The notes: generated from the sequence alone by a model not told the origin. DNA of 64,000 bases from Phallus indusiatus (GCA_027605045.1 JAQFWX010000046.1:225474-289473), one strand, 5' to 3'; counted from the stretch's first letter, positions 47,201 through 59,883 are shown. Made by a program: numbers and translations.

Positions 47201-50200
47201 TTTGCAAGAGAATCCATTTGTTGATACGTCATAAATACGTCTTGACCAAATTGAAGCTGGCGAACATATTGTAAAACTGAAACTAGAACAAAACTATATC
47301 CACTTACGGCAATCCGCTGCGGCGTTCTCTGAACTTGGAGCTCAATTAATCCAACGACGCTCTGAATTGAATGATCATTTGAACAGCACGGCTTCTGGTC
47401 GTGAACGTCAAGTTCTAGCGACTTTTCTGGAGGCACGAGCAATTGTCGCTCTTGATCATTGATGAGTTCGACATCCGCAACCAAGCTTTGTGGGTGATTC
47501 ATGATGAAGTGTAGTGCAGTTTCAAAATGATCCAAGAATGTGTTGACTTCTGCTTCAAACATGATCTCAGGAGAATACTGTACGCGTATGGAAATACCGT
47601 CGGTCGATCCGAGGTCGATGTCCAAGGCCTTGCACAAAATAAGAAAGGACAACGGGTGACGGTTTTATCACTTACGAAGGGGTAGTCGACCCTAATTTAG
47701 ACGATGCAATTAGATTTCAGTTGCATCAAGAAGTTAAGATAATATACCTATCACGACCGTCTGACCGGGGTTTGGCAAACAGGCTGTCTTCCGAAAGACG
47801 TCCATCACGTTCAATCACCTCATTAAATCCCTTGTTCCTGAAGTTAAGAATCGTGTTAAATAAGGAAGAGACAGGAATGCCCTCGGCTTGTAGCTCCCCT
47901 AAAGCAATGCTCTCGTGCTTGCTAATCTCGATTTGTTCGGACTGTATTTGCTGCAATAATTCGAGGACTGTAATTGTCGGGTTTAACAAAACTCGACGGG
48001 CAACAGTATTGATCATGACTCCGGTCATGATTCCGATATTCTTGATAGGCGCAGCTAAAACGACGTTAAGCTGAATCTAGCACCGCGTTAGAAATACATA
48101 CTGCGACCCGAAAGAACTTGTCCAAAAACAACATCGTTGGTGTTGCTATGGGCCGACAACACTATCGACCAGGCGCAAGTTATCAATGTCGATGGCATGA
48201 TACCGAAGCGGTTGATGAGACTGGTGTCTATCGTTTGGATCTCACGGTATACTATTGTACTAGCAGTGATACGGCGAGCATTGGAACGATTTTGAAGGAA
48301 AACGGTCGGCGAAGCGTCGTGGAGATGTTTCCGCCAGAACTCCACACCGCTAGTATGATCAATGCGCTGCAGATATTTAATCATGGGCTTGAAAGAGCGC
48401 CGAGTTGGAAGAGGATAATTCGCATATACGCTGTCTATGTCAGACACCATATGTTCCAGTGTCCAGTGGTCCACCAGAGCATGGTGTATAGTCCAAACAA
48501 GGACCCGAGCATGACCATCCATTTGGAAGACGCAGGCGCGAGTAAGAAGCTCCCCATCCTCGAATCGCCGGCTGCCTCGATTATGTTCGTATTCAGATAC
48601 GCGCGAGGAGAGCTCGGCCTCATTCGCAACGGTGATTACGTCCCATTCCATTCGTTTCATTTCAGGTTTGACGACTACTTGGAGCCATTTGTTTGAAACG
48701 GGATGGAACAAGAACACTGTGCGAAGCATCATCCCATTGCTGTGATTGATGAAATTATCGAACGCCTTCTGGAGCTGAACAACACCGGTATTTGGAGGTA
48801 GGTCCCAAGATATTGTGACAATATATGCCTCATGAACGATCATACTTGTTAGCAAAAAGCTTGTCTGCAGATCGGTTGAGGGATATATATCAAGGACATC
48901 ACTAGAAGATTAATGTTTTGAGCAACGATCATGGATAAAAGCGATGTAAAAGCGATGATTCACCTTGCAGAGAGACCATATTTTGGAAGAAGGTCATTGC
49001 GTAAGGAATCGAGTTCATCCTCGTTGAGGCTGAGTAATGTGAGGTCTTTAGGACCCATCCTATCAAGAGTGACTGTGGGCGCCTCGTCATCGTCATAATC
49101 GTCGCTGGAAACAACAGCCCTAACAATCTGTGCCATTTTGCGAATTGTCGGGTTACGAATGATGTCCGTTACAGGAAGAGAAAGTCCTGCGTCACGAGCG
49201 GCACTTGCTAGTCGTATAGCAGAAATCGAGTCTCCCCCGACTACGAAAAAGTCGTCATCAATACCTAGTAGGTCTTCTCTGAGATTCAGAGTAGAGGCCC
49301 ATAGAGCTCTCAACGTCGATTGAAGTTCGTCATGCGGTACCTCCAATGATGATAGTTGTTCTGAATCGAGCGGCAGGTCTCGAATTTCCTCTTGATGGGC
49401 ATAGAAGAATGTGTTGAGTGCCTTCCGATCTAGTTTTCCCGAGCTTGAGAGGGGGAAGCAATTGAGCGGCACATATATACTGGGAACCATATACGGCGGA
49501 AGTCTCTGTCGAGCAGCATGTCTTAATGACGATATTAGAGAGTTATCCAAGCCCTCGTGCACGATAACAATTGTGTCGGTTTCCATACTGGTCGAGACTT
49601 CCACAAAAGCAATCAAACTTTCCTTCCCAATATCTACCTTAATTACCACGGCATTTGCGATGAGTGTGCTGGCTTCTTTCAATACAGCCTCGATCTCTCC
49701 GATTTCTATTCTTAGTCCACGCATTTTGATTTGCGTGTCGCGACGGCCGAGATATGTGATGGTCCGATCGACAGGACTCATGCGAACAAGGTCCCCAGAA
49801 GCATACATAATAGCACCAGGTCGGAAAGGATCATTGACGAAAACTTTGGCCGTTTGTTCGGGAGCGCCCAGATATCCACGAGCTACCTGGGGTCCACCAA
49901 TAAACAGCTCTCCAACACAGCCGAGAGGTACGGGTCGAAGGCGTTCATCGAGGATATACGTTACATTGAGACCAAATGATCTCCCAATGTTGGAAAGACC
50001 AGTAGATGAGGTGACCCGTGTCATCGCGGCCACGTACGTACTAGCCTCGGTAGGTCCATATCTATCATATATAAATCTTTGTTTCAGTCAAGAAAATGGT
50101 GTCTCGATACGTACCCGTTCATAAGAGTCACCGAATCGGCCCACGCATTGCGAACCTCAGGTGTTAATACTTCACCGCCTAACAGCAGGAGCTGAAGGGA

Positions 50201-53200
50201 CGGTGCCTCTTCGGGTGACATCAACATTGCAACTGCATTTGTTACAAGTCAGTGTTGTACAATGATGTTCCTATTAATGTGATATTTGTACCTGTCGGTG
50301 TAGTCTGCAAAAAAGTGACGTCCAAGTCACTTGCCACTCCGCCCAGGTCATCTATCAACCTTTGCTTTGGTACAATGCACAATGTACCCCCATTACTTAA
50401 TGTACAGGCCCAGTCCTGAGCGTGAAATAATTATTAGCAGCTTTACTGGCATGTCAAGCAGGGCATACCCAGACAGAAAGGTCGAAAGTGTAGTTCGAAA
50501 ATTGCAGTATCCGTCCGTCGAGGCGGCCGACAACGTCAAGCGATCCAAGGGTGCTCTCAAGGATAGATCCATGCGTGAGGACGACACCTTCAAGAATCGT
50601 GTTAGCTAGCAGGTGGTTCAAGTTGTCGGAATACTTTTACCTTTGGGAATGCCGGTTGAACCACTTGTGAAAAGGACGTGGGATATAGCGTCGCGAGTTA
50701 TATGTATGTCGGGCTTCTCGTCAGTAGAGAGCTCATTGAAATCAACTACAACTGAAATAGCTTCAGCGTCGACAAGCTTGGAAACCAGTTGTTCCTGAAG
50801 TTCTTTAGTTGTAAGAACTGTTACGGCCCCCGATAAGCGAAGGATGGTGTTAATGCGATCGGCAGGGTGTTCTGGATCCAAGGGAACATATGCACCACCA
50901 GCTTTATGCACCGCAAGAATTGACAAGAACATCTCAATTGACTTGTCCATGTAAAGCGCGACAAGATTCCCTTGCTCGATCCCACTCTTGACAAGCATGC
51001 AAGCAAGGTTATTCGATAAGGCATTCATTTGGCGATATGTCATGAACACATCTTGACCAAATTGAAGCTGTGACATGTGAATATAAATGATAACACGACG
51101 CTGAACAGATTAACTTACTGCGATCCGTTCGGGCGTCCTTTCAGCTTGAAGCTCTATCAACCGAGACACGCTCTGGACCGACGAAAGATCATCTTCGTAC
51201 GAATTAGTGGCATGTCCGTTAGGTTCCAAAACGGACGACTTCTCAGGAGGAACAAGTAATTGCCTCTCTTCGGCATTGATAAGTTCAACGTCAGCCACAG
51301 GACTCTCCGTATGATCCATCATGAAACACAGAGCTGACTCGAAATGGTCCATGATGACAGAAACCTCGGTCTTGGAGAGCACATTATCGTTATAATTCGC
51401 CTCAATGTAGAAATCATTCATTGTGACCGGTATTACCGTAAGTGTCTACGGGGGTTATAGTGCGTTTATGATGTGTTGATTTCCTGTACTTACGAGTGGA
51501 ACGTCTTGTCTGAAAGAGCGGATAAGTAACCATGTTTGGGTTTATTCAAGGTAGCCTTACCCATCATAACTTCCCTGCCTTCGTGCCCACAAGCAGCAAT
51601 CGGCTGTGAAGTCGAGTACATTTCTTTGATCGCCAGGAAGGTTTGTAAAGTTGAGTAAAGTTTTGAAAAGGCTAGCAGCAGGTGTGCCTTGTGATCGAAG
51701 TTCCGCAAGATCAATATGTTCATGTTTACTTATTTCAGTCTGATCCCGCTGGATTGCAAGTAGGGTGTCGAGAATAGAAGCGTCGGGCTTCAAGATAACG
51801 CGATGAGCAACGGTGTTGATAGTATTTCCCGCCATGAAGTCAATATCCTTGATCGGAGCATCTGAATGTAGCGTAAACTATCTTCCTCTCTTGCACGAAA
51901 AGGAGATACATACTTCGTCCAGCAACAACTTGCCCAAATACAACGTCTGGACTGCTAGTGTGCGCAGCTAAGACAACAGACCACGCAGCAGTAGCCAAAG
52001 ATGCAGCCGTAACACCAAACCGACGAGTAAATGACGTGTGATCTTTATGTATTTCACGAGAAGCCACCGTGTTTGCGATGGCACGAGAACCATCGGGAAC
52101 ACTTTGGGGGAATGGCGTTGGATTTGCATCCAGAAGATGGCTTTGCCAAAACTGTAAACCATTGGTACGATCCAGACTTTCGAGATACTTGATCATTGGC
52201 TTGAAAGACCGTCGGCGTGGCAGAGCCCGTTCAAAGAATGTGTCTGCAATATCGCATTCTGCGTTGTTTATACTCCAATGGTCCGCCACTGCGTGATGCA
52301 GACTCCAAACGAGTGCACAAGGAACGCCGTTCATCTCAAATATACAGGCCCTCGTCATCAGTTCTCCTTGTTCAAATTTCTGACATCCGTGGCCGAATTG
52401 ATACTCGCGTATGGCTGTTTCGAGCGCGGCCTCGTTAGTGACTGCAATCGTGTTCCATTCGATCGATTTCCACGAAGGACGGGTCACAACCTGAAGGTAG
52501 CGACCGGTAGTGTCGTCAAGAACAAAAACAGTCCTAAATATTGTTCCATTAGGGTGATTAATAAAGTCGTCGAAAGCCTTTTTAATGCGGATGCTGCTTA
52601 ATCCCGGGGGAATATCATAAATTTGTCTTATGATATAAGCGTCGTTAACGAATAACCCAGCTACAAGGAAGCTGGTTTGTAATGCCGTGCATGGATAAAT
52701 GTCCAACACATCGCTACAGAAGAGCGTTCATCAACTCAACAACGTACTGGAATGGAATGCAGACATACCTAGGTAATAATCCATGTTTCGATAACAATTG
52801 CTTTCGGAAGAAGTCAAGTCGAGTTTTGTCGACTTCCAGCAATGTGAGGTCCTCGGGTTGCATTTGATCTAGAGCCACAGATGGTGTCTCGTCGTCATCA
52901 AAGTTGTAGTCCACGACGGCTGTTCGAGCAATCTGCGCCATTCCGATGATTGTCGGATTCTGAATGATATCTGTCGTTTGAAGGTGGATGCCTGCGTCAC
53001 GGGCAGCACTTGCGAGCCGAATGGCAGAAATCGAGTCTCCTCCAACGGCGAAGAAATCGATATCAATGCTCAAAAGCTCCTCTCCGATATTCAATATTGA
53101 AGCCCATAGGGTTCTTAAGGTTGCTTGTAGCTCGTCCCGTGGTGCCTCTACAGATGGAAGCTCTTCAAGGTCGAGCCGAAGGTCCCTGATTTCGTCCTGG

Positions 53201-55897
53201 TGGGCATAAAAGAACGCGTTCAAAGCCTTCCGATCCAGCTTCCCGGAGCTTGCAAGCGGAAAACGATTGAGAGGAACGTATACCGTTGGAACCATGTACG
53301 GCGCGAGTCTTTGCCGGGCAGCCTGTTTCAGCGACGCGACGAGAGCACCAACCATCTGTTGATCTTCGTGAACAATAGATACGTCATCGGTTCCCATATT
53401 AAGAGAGCATTCTAAGAATGCAACCAGACTTTCATTTCCAGCGTCCACTTTGATGACTGCCGCGTTGGCGATGCTCGTGCTCGCTTCTTTAAGTACGGCC
53501 TCGATTTCTCCGATCTCTATTCTTAGGCCACGGATTTTGATTTGAGTATCACGACGACCGAGATAGGTAATTGAGTAATCGACAGGGTTCATGCGGACGA
53601 GATCCCCGGAAGCATACATGATAGAGCCTGGACGGAAGGGGTCGCTGACGAATGCCTTTGCAGTTTGCTCAGGAGCACCCAAGTATCCTCGAGCTACTTG
53701 AGGACCGCCAATGTATAGTTCACCAACACATCCAAGCGGTACAGGCTGCAATTTTTCATCCAAAACATAAATGACATTCAAACCAAATGGTCTTCCTATA
53801 TTCGGAAGTTCGGTGGATAAGGTGACCCATTTCAGTGCCGTCACATTCGTGCTTGCTTCTGTCGGACCATATCTAGAGATGACGACTCGAATCCAATGTT
53901 CAAAATATGAAGCGTTTGATAACTTACACGTTGGCGACGTTTATCACATTCGCCCACTTATTGCGAACCTCTGGCGTTAAAGGTTCTCCACCTGGTGCCA
54001 ACATTTGAACCGTTGGAACTTCTTCGGGTGATATGAGGGCCATAACTTCAAAAGACAATCAATATGTTTTGCCATGATCAGATGCATGATCGTCCCCACC
54101 CGTTGGCGTTGTCTCCAAGAAAGTCACATCCAAGCTACTGGCAATGCCGCCAAGGTTGTCCATCAGTTTTTGTCGTGGAACAACGCACAGGGTACCTCCT
54201 GCAGAGAAAGTACCACACCAATCCTAAAGAAATATCAGTGAGATCATTCTGCTAACTTCAGAAGATCTTACTTACCCAAACGCTGACATCAAAAGTGTAG
54301 TTTGCGAATTGCAATACTCGGCCATTTAAAGGACCGAAAACGTCCCGAGAGCCTAAAACGCTTTCAATGATGGATCCATGTGTTAGGATGACACCTTAGC
54401 AAAGACGGAATCGCGTCAGTTGTGAACAACATGAGCCAGAAAGTAGAACAGCCATCCGTACCTTTAGGGACCCCTGTTGAACCACTAGTGAATAGTACAT
54501 GAGAAACGTCGTCCCGTTTGACATGTACATCTGGTTTTATAGCAGGAGAAAGACCATGAATGTCGATTGGCAAAAGCGTGATGCCGTAATTTTGAGACTC
54601 GAGGTGTGCCTTAAGCGCCTCGCTAGTAAGCACGATACTGATGTTCGCGATTCGAAGGATCGTTTGAATACGTTCAAAAGGATGTGCTGGATCCAAAGGA
54701 ACGTAACCACATCCGGCTTTGTGTATGCCGAGAATACTTATGAACATTTCTGAGGATTTGTCCATGTATATTCCAACTAGATCGCCATGTTTTATGCCAT
54801 TGGAAATGAGAGTGTGACCGACGCTGTTGGCAAAGGAATCCAACTCTCTGTAGGTAACAAACTGATCCTGATCTTGTTGAAGCTGTACGAAGGAATCTTA
54901 AGTACGATATGAGTTATAAACATATATGATAACTAACAGCAATCTTCTGAGGTGTCTTGAGAGCCTGTTCCTCGATGAGTTGGGACACGTTTTCCGCATG
55001 GCTTAAGGACGTGTAAGGATATGGTGGATTGATATCAACGATGAGACGTTGCTGTTCCTGGGTTGAAACGAGACCAACATCGGAGAGAGGACTCGTGAGA
55101 TTAGAGAATATGTTTTCGAATGCCACTTTGAAGTGGTCCAAGAATATTGCGATTTCCGGCTCCGTTACGCTTGTCGAAACGAATTGGGCCTCGACCTCAA
55201 TTTCATCCAAGTTAATAAATTTGACATTGAATCCCAGGTCATAATCAACGCCTTCTGGCTTTAGGTTGGCTCCAACAGTCGAATTGGTATGGAAGAAGAT
55301 AATCGTCCGGAACAAGGAAGCTATCTCTGCCGGAATAGTTAGCTTTCCAGCGCCGAATAGCAGTTGATTCTCGGATTGAAAAATGTCATTCTGTAAGTCG
55401 AGAAGGGAAAGAAGAGTAGTTTGGTTCCAATCAAAGGAAATATCCTGGACGAAACCAATAGGACAATCATCTGTCATGGAGACGTCGGTCCTAATCACAG
55501 AACGTTAACCAATGGTATACGATATCCAAGTTAAGTTACACTACCTATCTGAGTGACGAACGTAACCAAAAACAACCTTGTTAGGAGCATCTGCATGAGC
55601 TCTCAGAACAAGGCTATAAGCCAATGCGACGACAGTCGAGAGTTTAATTCCATTGTCCAGGATTACACCTTGACTGGGTACAAGAAAGCGACGAATGACT
55701 GAAGCGTCAACGACAGGCTTAGATGAAGAATGTAAAGGGTAGATAGTAGGAGATGCTGTAGCAAAGCGTTTTTGCCAGTGATCAATGCCAAAGTTGGATG
55801 GGTTGGCCTTCGAAGTATCATGGTGGAGTTGGCCATTTGATTCAGAGTTTGGGTTAGAATTTTTGTGATTATCATTGTCATCGTCTGCGGGCTGCAT
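39793..55897 (-). CDS. Four-module non-ribosomal peptide synthetase
   Basis: A minus-strand gene of 16.1 kb with several dozen short introns encodes roughly 4,600-4,800 residues. It starts MQPADDDNDNHKNSN at 55897 and stops at 39793-39795 after TGSTDLSVSQ. The domain order is half C, A1-T1, C1, A2-T2, C2, A3-T3, C3, A4-T4, C4. A domains show LFTSGSTGIPKG, FDVSVWDW, YGATET/YGPTEA, YLGRRDTQIKIRG and SSGKLDRK. All four T domains carry GGDSISAIRLA with the serine that takes phosphopantetheine. C domains carry HHA-x2-D. There is no thioesterase or reductase, no epimerase and no methyltransferase. Each A domain activates an amino acid as AMP ester, and T and C domains elongate it. A tetrapeptide product is inferred; the terminal C may cyclise or release it. 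Every piece I read was in frame across plausible introns, so the gene looks functional. Confidence 0.95.
41330..45115 (-). other. NRPS module 4: C3, A4, T4
   Basis: C3 has MHHALSDRWSTEN. A4 (about 43560-41790) has the same pocket as A3 (D-V-W-E-I-G-A-T-N-K). T4 has VGGDSISAIRLASAARDAG. The glutamate at the 278-equivalent position also occurs in bacterial ornithine/lysine-type pockets, a weak hint of a basic substrate. Confidence 0.85.
42360..43130 (-). repeat. A4 pocket region nearly identical to A3 (46180-46950)
   Basis: About 770 bp, including four introns, differ by only a few bases and small indels from 46180-46950. Similarity drops on both sides, visibly so beyond 43140 / 46960. The tract spans the A3-A5 core motifs that form the substrate pocket. 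Confidence 0.85.
45280..48915 (-). other. NRPS module 3: C2, A3, T3
   Basis: C2 has IHHALVDHWTLEH. A3 (about 47360-45610) has FDVSVWDW, LGGEMLSPEV and NAYGATETGTN; the pocket by eye is D-V-W-E-I-G-A-T-N-K, the same as A4. T3 has VGGDSISAIRLAGAARDAG. Confidence 0.85.
46180..46950 (-). repeat. A3 pocket region, partner of 42360-43130
   Basis: Same tract in module 3. For example, the intron after FDVSVW (46614-46663) is identical to that of module 4. Confidence 0.85.
49090..52720 (-). other. NRPS module 2: C1, A2, T2
   Basis: C1 begins DVLDIYPCTALQTSFL and has LHHAVADHWS as the active-site motif. A2 (about 51170-49410) has FDLSVWDW and NGYGPTEAST; its pocket by eye is D-L-W-Q-L-G-G-T-Y-K, different from the other three, so a different amino acid is expected. 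T2 has VGGDSISAIRLASAARDAG. Confidence 0.85.
52890..55897 (-). other. NRPS loading part: half C domain, A1, T1
   Basis: About 320 residues match only the C-terminal half of a C domain: FGIDHWQKRFATASPTIYPL corresponds to the FWRKHLHNASPTP region of the complete C domains, and the HHxxxD half is missing. A1 runs from about 55000 to 53240 (ends GKLDRKALNAFF). Its pocket, aligned by eye to the GrsA positions, reads D-V-W-E-A-G-V-T-N-K. T1 is centred on VGGDSISAIRLASAARDAG near 53000. N-terminal half C domains are known in fungal synthetases. Confidence 0.85.
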
Positions 55898-55983
55898 TTC
55901 GGAGATGGTTTATGTGGGCAAGAATGATAAGTTTGGCTCGGAGGAATCGAGTTGTAGATCCACGGAAGTGGTGTTTAGCCCTG

Positions 55984-55991
55984 TATAAATA
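55984..55991 (-). promoter_or_regulatory. TATA-like element upstream of the NRPS
   Basis: TATTTATA on the minus strand (TATAAATA on plus), about 90 bp before the NRPS ATG. Confidence 0.4.
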
Positions 55992-56954
55992 CTGCGCTCG
56001 TACGCGAACGATAGCGATAAATGGTACAGATCAGGCTTGAGAATTCATGAGTCTAACGTATCGAATATCTTTTGAGAAAGGAGATGTGCCACAGAGTTAA
56101 TGCCGTTTCAACCGAATCGCCCAGTATGTCGTGTTTTTTTCACCCCATTTCCGATTCCAGTAATCGCATATTGGTAATTTGCTGTCTCCGACAGATCCAT
56201 GTGGCCACAATACATATTTTCACTTCCAGAATTTCCTTTGATTTCGCTGAAATAAAGAATCCGACCTGTTAAGTGTGGAGGTGTCGTGCAATTATTTTGC
56301 TTTTTGGAGCTGTTAATGGAAAGTTTTCCTGTAAATTACGTAAGCCATCGAATTCGCCTGCCTTTGACAGGTTTGTATCTCACGAGCCCCCGTAAACAAC
56401 CTCCCAATCGAGAAACTAAATAATCTATTTACAATAATAATTGTAATTGGAACAGCGTTTTTTCTTGCTTTTGCTCAGGATGGCGACATCGCTAAGAGTT
56501 TTCTCCTGGCTGACAAAAGGGTACTCAATCATACCGAACCATCGGACCGAGCATTGCAGCGAATCTGAAGCTATGGTAGTATTTCCTTTTCAAACATTCC
56601 TTTGGTCAAGGCAATAACGTGCCTCTGCTAGTCTTCAATTGCATGCCTTTAACAACTGCAATAGAAAACCCCTGGCTGTTTCCCATATCGGATTATTGAT
56701 TCTCATAGATACAACCTGTCAACCACAATTGCACGACTGAACATTCACTGGACATCAAGGACAACTCAAGCTGCGTCCTCGAAGATGACGCATGGGTTTA
56801 CTGCTGTCGGTGTAACGAAATTCTCTTTAGGCACTGCGACACGTGACGCTGAAAGTTAAAGGTCTCATGAAGACGACAATCTCTCAAGTCGTTATCGATC
56901 AAATGTTTTTATAAAGTCATAAGTGGCGTTATATTGGTAACTACATCATAGGTT
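55992..56954. other. NRPS upstream region
   Basis: About 960 bp with no further NRPS exon: no N-terminal half of the first C domain was found on the minus strand here. Small plus-strand frames are not supported. Confidence 0.5.
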
Positions 56955-57475
56955 TTACAAGCCAGCTGGTCCTCCTAATTTGCTTGAAACGACCCATACT
57001 GTTCCATTCTCAGTGTTCCACTCGTCTTCTATTTTCAAGTCGCCATCTTTTGAAATACCGAGGAACTTGTTGGAATATTGACCCGACTCGTCCGTTGGTA
57101 TTAAGCCGAACTTTAATGAAAGTTAGTTTTAATTCTTCCCCACGAAGCTTCAGAACTGACCTGATCTCTGCCACGTTGTTCAACCCAGACACGATATACA
57201 GTACCATTGACGCGCGCCAGGAGGTGCTCTGGGTTTCCGTATCTACCAAGGAGACCTAGCCAAAACATACATTTCGGTACGGTTATTTAGGATATCATTT
57301 TTGGAGACAAACCATCGTCGATGCTGAGCCAACCATTTTTATCTTTGCGGAATTTGACGTGCTCCTCATTAATGTTCTCAGTAATCTGAACATTGTGGGG
57401 CTCATTCAGGCTTTGAACGAGGTGGAGCGTTTTGCCTTGGAATTGAGTGCGGTAGAATCCTGAAGATAGAACCAT
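56955..57475 (-). CDS. Small protein of unknown function, possibly beta-trefoil
   Basis: Three exons (57313..57475, 57170..57255, 56955..57110) keep frame for 134 residues. It starts MVLSSGFYRTQFQGKTLHLV and ends VVSSKLGGPAGL. Without signal peptide, it resembles the small cytoplasmic beta-rich proteins of mushrooms: a G-x-Y-R start, W-x-I/L strands (GWLSIDDG, VYRVWVEQ, TVWVVSS) and a length near that of fungal trypsin/cysteine-proteinase inhibitors and ricin-B-like lectins. No exact family is recognised and the trefoil idea is inference. It lies upstream of the NRPS on the same strand, with no evidence of a functional link. Confidence 0.6.
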
Positions 57476-59883
57476 GCTTGGGGGTGATATTTGGGTGAAA
57501 TTGGCAAAACGCAAGTATCCACAGTGGGATTTTAAGCAAGCAGAGAGTAAGCTGTAACTCCTTTTCTTCTTTCTAATTTCATTGCCCATCTTTTAGCGCA
57601 ACCGAAAAAAAGAACCGGTATTTTTTGGCAACGAAAGGCCGATGGCGATCTGTGAGTTGCAACTACATTTAGGTTATCACAACAGGGACCTCTGTCACCC
57701 GAGAAATTTCCCTAAACAGGTAAAAAGCGACCAGCATTTACATCGGGTGGAACTTCTTATTCATTTTGATGTGGACTGCCCTCGCACGGGATTTTCTCAC
57801 ACACGTTCGGCATGTTCACCCATTATGTCCATCGAACGGCTTAGCTGGAGGTATTCGTACTTCCAGTATCACAAGCCACCAGGTCGAGAATCCTAAAGGT
57901 GTCAATTAAATGTCCCGAGACCTCCAGATCATGACGTGCTCAGCTTCTGAAGATACCCAGTACCTACTAGCTCAATTCAACCCCAGAGCTGGCCTGAGGA
58001 AACTTTGAACGCCGGTCCGAAATTGACTTCTCTGTTCATGAAAAAAAGGCACTTCTGAAAAGCAGCATCAACGCGAACTGTACACTAAAATAGATTTAAC
58101 GAGATAGAAATAAAATAGGCAAGCCAAAGGTCTTTCATTTTGCTACACGTATGTTACAGTTTCTTTATTTTGTCGTGAAGTAATCTGATTCTCACAAATC
58201 AATGATAGATAATCGATTACATTCACGATAATCAAAGTCATTCAATAGACATATTAACCGAGACAATAGCTGCAAAACTCGAACGACGGTATGAGCCTTT
58301 CTCCGTGGATGACCCTTTGTTCCCAAGACGCCTTTCGTTTCTTTAAAAGAAATATGTAAAAAATGCTCTCCTAGTTACCCTGTCATTGAATTTCATCTCC
58401 ATCAGCCGATGTCATCCCATATCCGGAAATGGAGTACTGGCAGGGCCAGGGAAGATTGAATTGGCAAGTATAATATACACCTTCCCCATATTGCTTTTGC
58501 AAGCTGTAGGAGGTGGTTCGAATTCCAGCGGGAAAATTCGACTTCCGTTCGTGCTGGCGGCGGCGTGTATACTTCGGATCTTCTCCAAAATGTGCCTCAA
58601 AAGGTTCTAACCATCGATCTAATCGATCACAGAGATACCACCAGTCATTGCCGCTATGCCGGATCGCATCAATCCTTTCAACGTCTCCCTAAATGCTTTC
58701 AGACTGGCTTCCGATGCACCACCTCCAGATGGCCAGATATATTCTTCTATGCTATACCATTCTCAAGCAGGACGTGTGCAAGTTCCTGTGACGAAAAAAA
58801 ATAAGTCGGAAAGTTCCTTGAGGCTAAAATTTTTGAAATACGGGCTTAACGAGAAATCCGCTTCTTTGGCAACTTTGAATAGACACAGGTTTTCAACTTA
58901 TCCAGTGGCGTATTGGTGTATTACCATTCTCCCCATAAATTAGTTATGCTTTGAATGCAAAATTCTATTAAACTCAATTAATCGGAATTTAAGGGCTTTC
59001 ACAAGTCGGTTCTCTCCTAGTAATGCTAATACTCCTTCGCATGTGAGATTCACTCGACTTCGAAGAACAAGAATATATCGTAAAGAAATCGAAATGTTTC
59101 GCTTAATACAATAATTTATATTTCAACTTTGTAACAACGTGTCTACCATAAGATTTTTTAATAAATGCTTGTGTATTGGTGGAACGTGGGGGCCAAGGCA
59201 CATTAATCTCACTGCCAATGTGGGGTGAGAACAAGGCTATGTATGCAGGAATGATTGGTCCGTGACTCCGTGTTAAGAGCCGATATCAAAAACGAGATGT
59301 ATGCTCAGAGATGCATTTTGTATTTGCTTCCAAAGGTATTTGGCGTGATTCCCTTGTCCCCTTTTTTGCTGCTCATCAATTAATACTGGGCTTCGTACAT
59401 AACTAGAACATAGAGTCGTTGCCACAAAGACATATCTGGGTAATAAGCTGGTGTTCTTCTTGTGATGTAGATTCACAAACTTTCGAGTTATTGTCATTCC
59501 GTAAGGTTTTATGTAATAAGGGGAACACGAGAGAAGGAAGATGTTTTAAGGTATGAATCAATTTCATACAAGGCTGCGCAGTTGAGGCAAATCTAGCTTT
59601 AGATGGTCGCACATAATACCCCACGGCACTCATTCGTCAAGATGCTTGTGTCAAAAGATGTTGATAAGAATAAGAATCCCTCGCTTCTAATGAATGAATG
59701 ATTTATACCTGTTACGCAATTGCTGTTGTCAAATGGGGGAGTGCTGGGGTGCCTTAGCTGGAGGTAGTCCTGGAAGTGATCTGGAGGTGAACAGAAGCAG
59801 TCAGGAGTTTGGGTCGAGTTAAAAACACAGGTGTGATCATTTTACCGAATTCCAAAGAAGTTCGAAGTAGACACGGATGTCAA
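57476..59883. other. Gene-poor intergenic stretch
   Basis: About 2.4 kb without a gene I can support. Plus-strand frames at 58386-58610 and 58656-58943 lack domains and splice-supported partners. Confidence 0.4.

Noticed and set aside
48118..48696. 192-codon plus-strand frame opposite an NRPS C domain
   Set aside because: It is the complement of a conserved C-domain exon; no domain of its own.
51557..51835. Apparent early stop in the C1 domain after RRQGSYDG
   Set aside because: A GT-AG intron begins right there, as at the equivalent site in the other C domains; not a frameshift.
58505..58525. GGTTCGAATTCC as a tRNA B-box
   Set aside because: One base too long for the B-box consensus, and no A-box or cloverleaf was found upstream.
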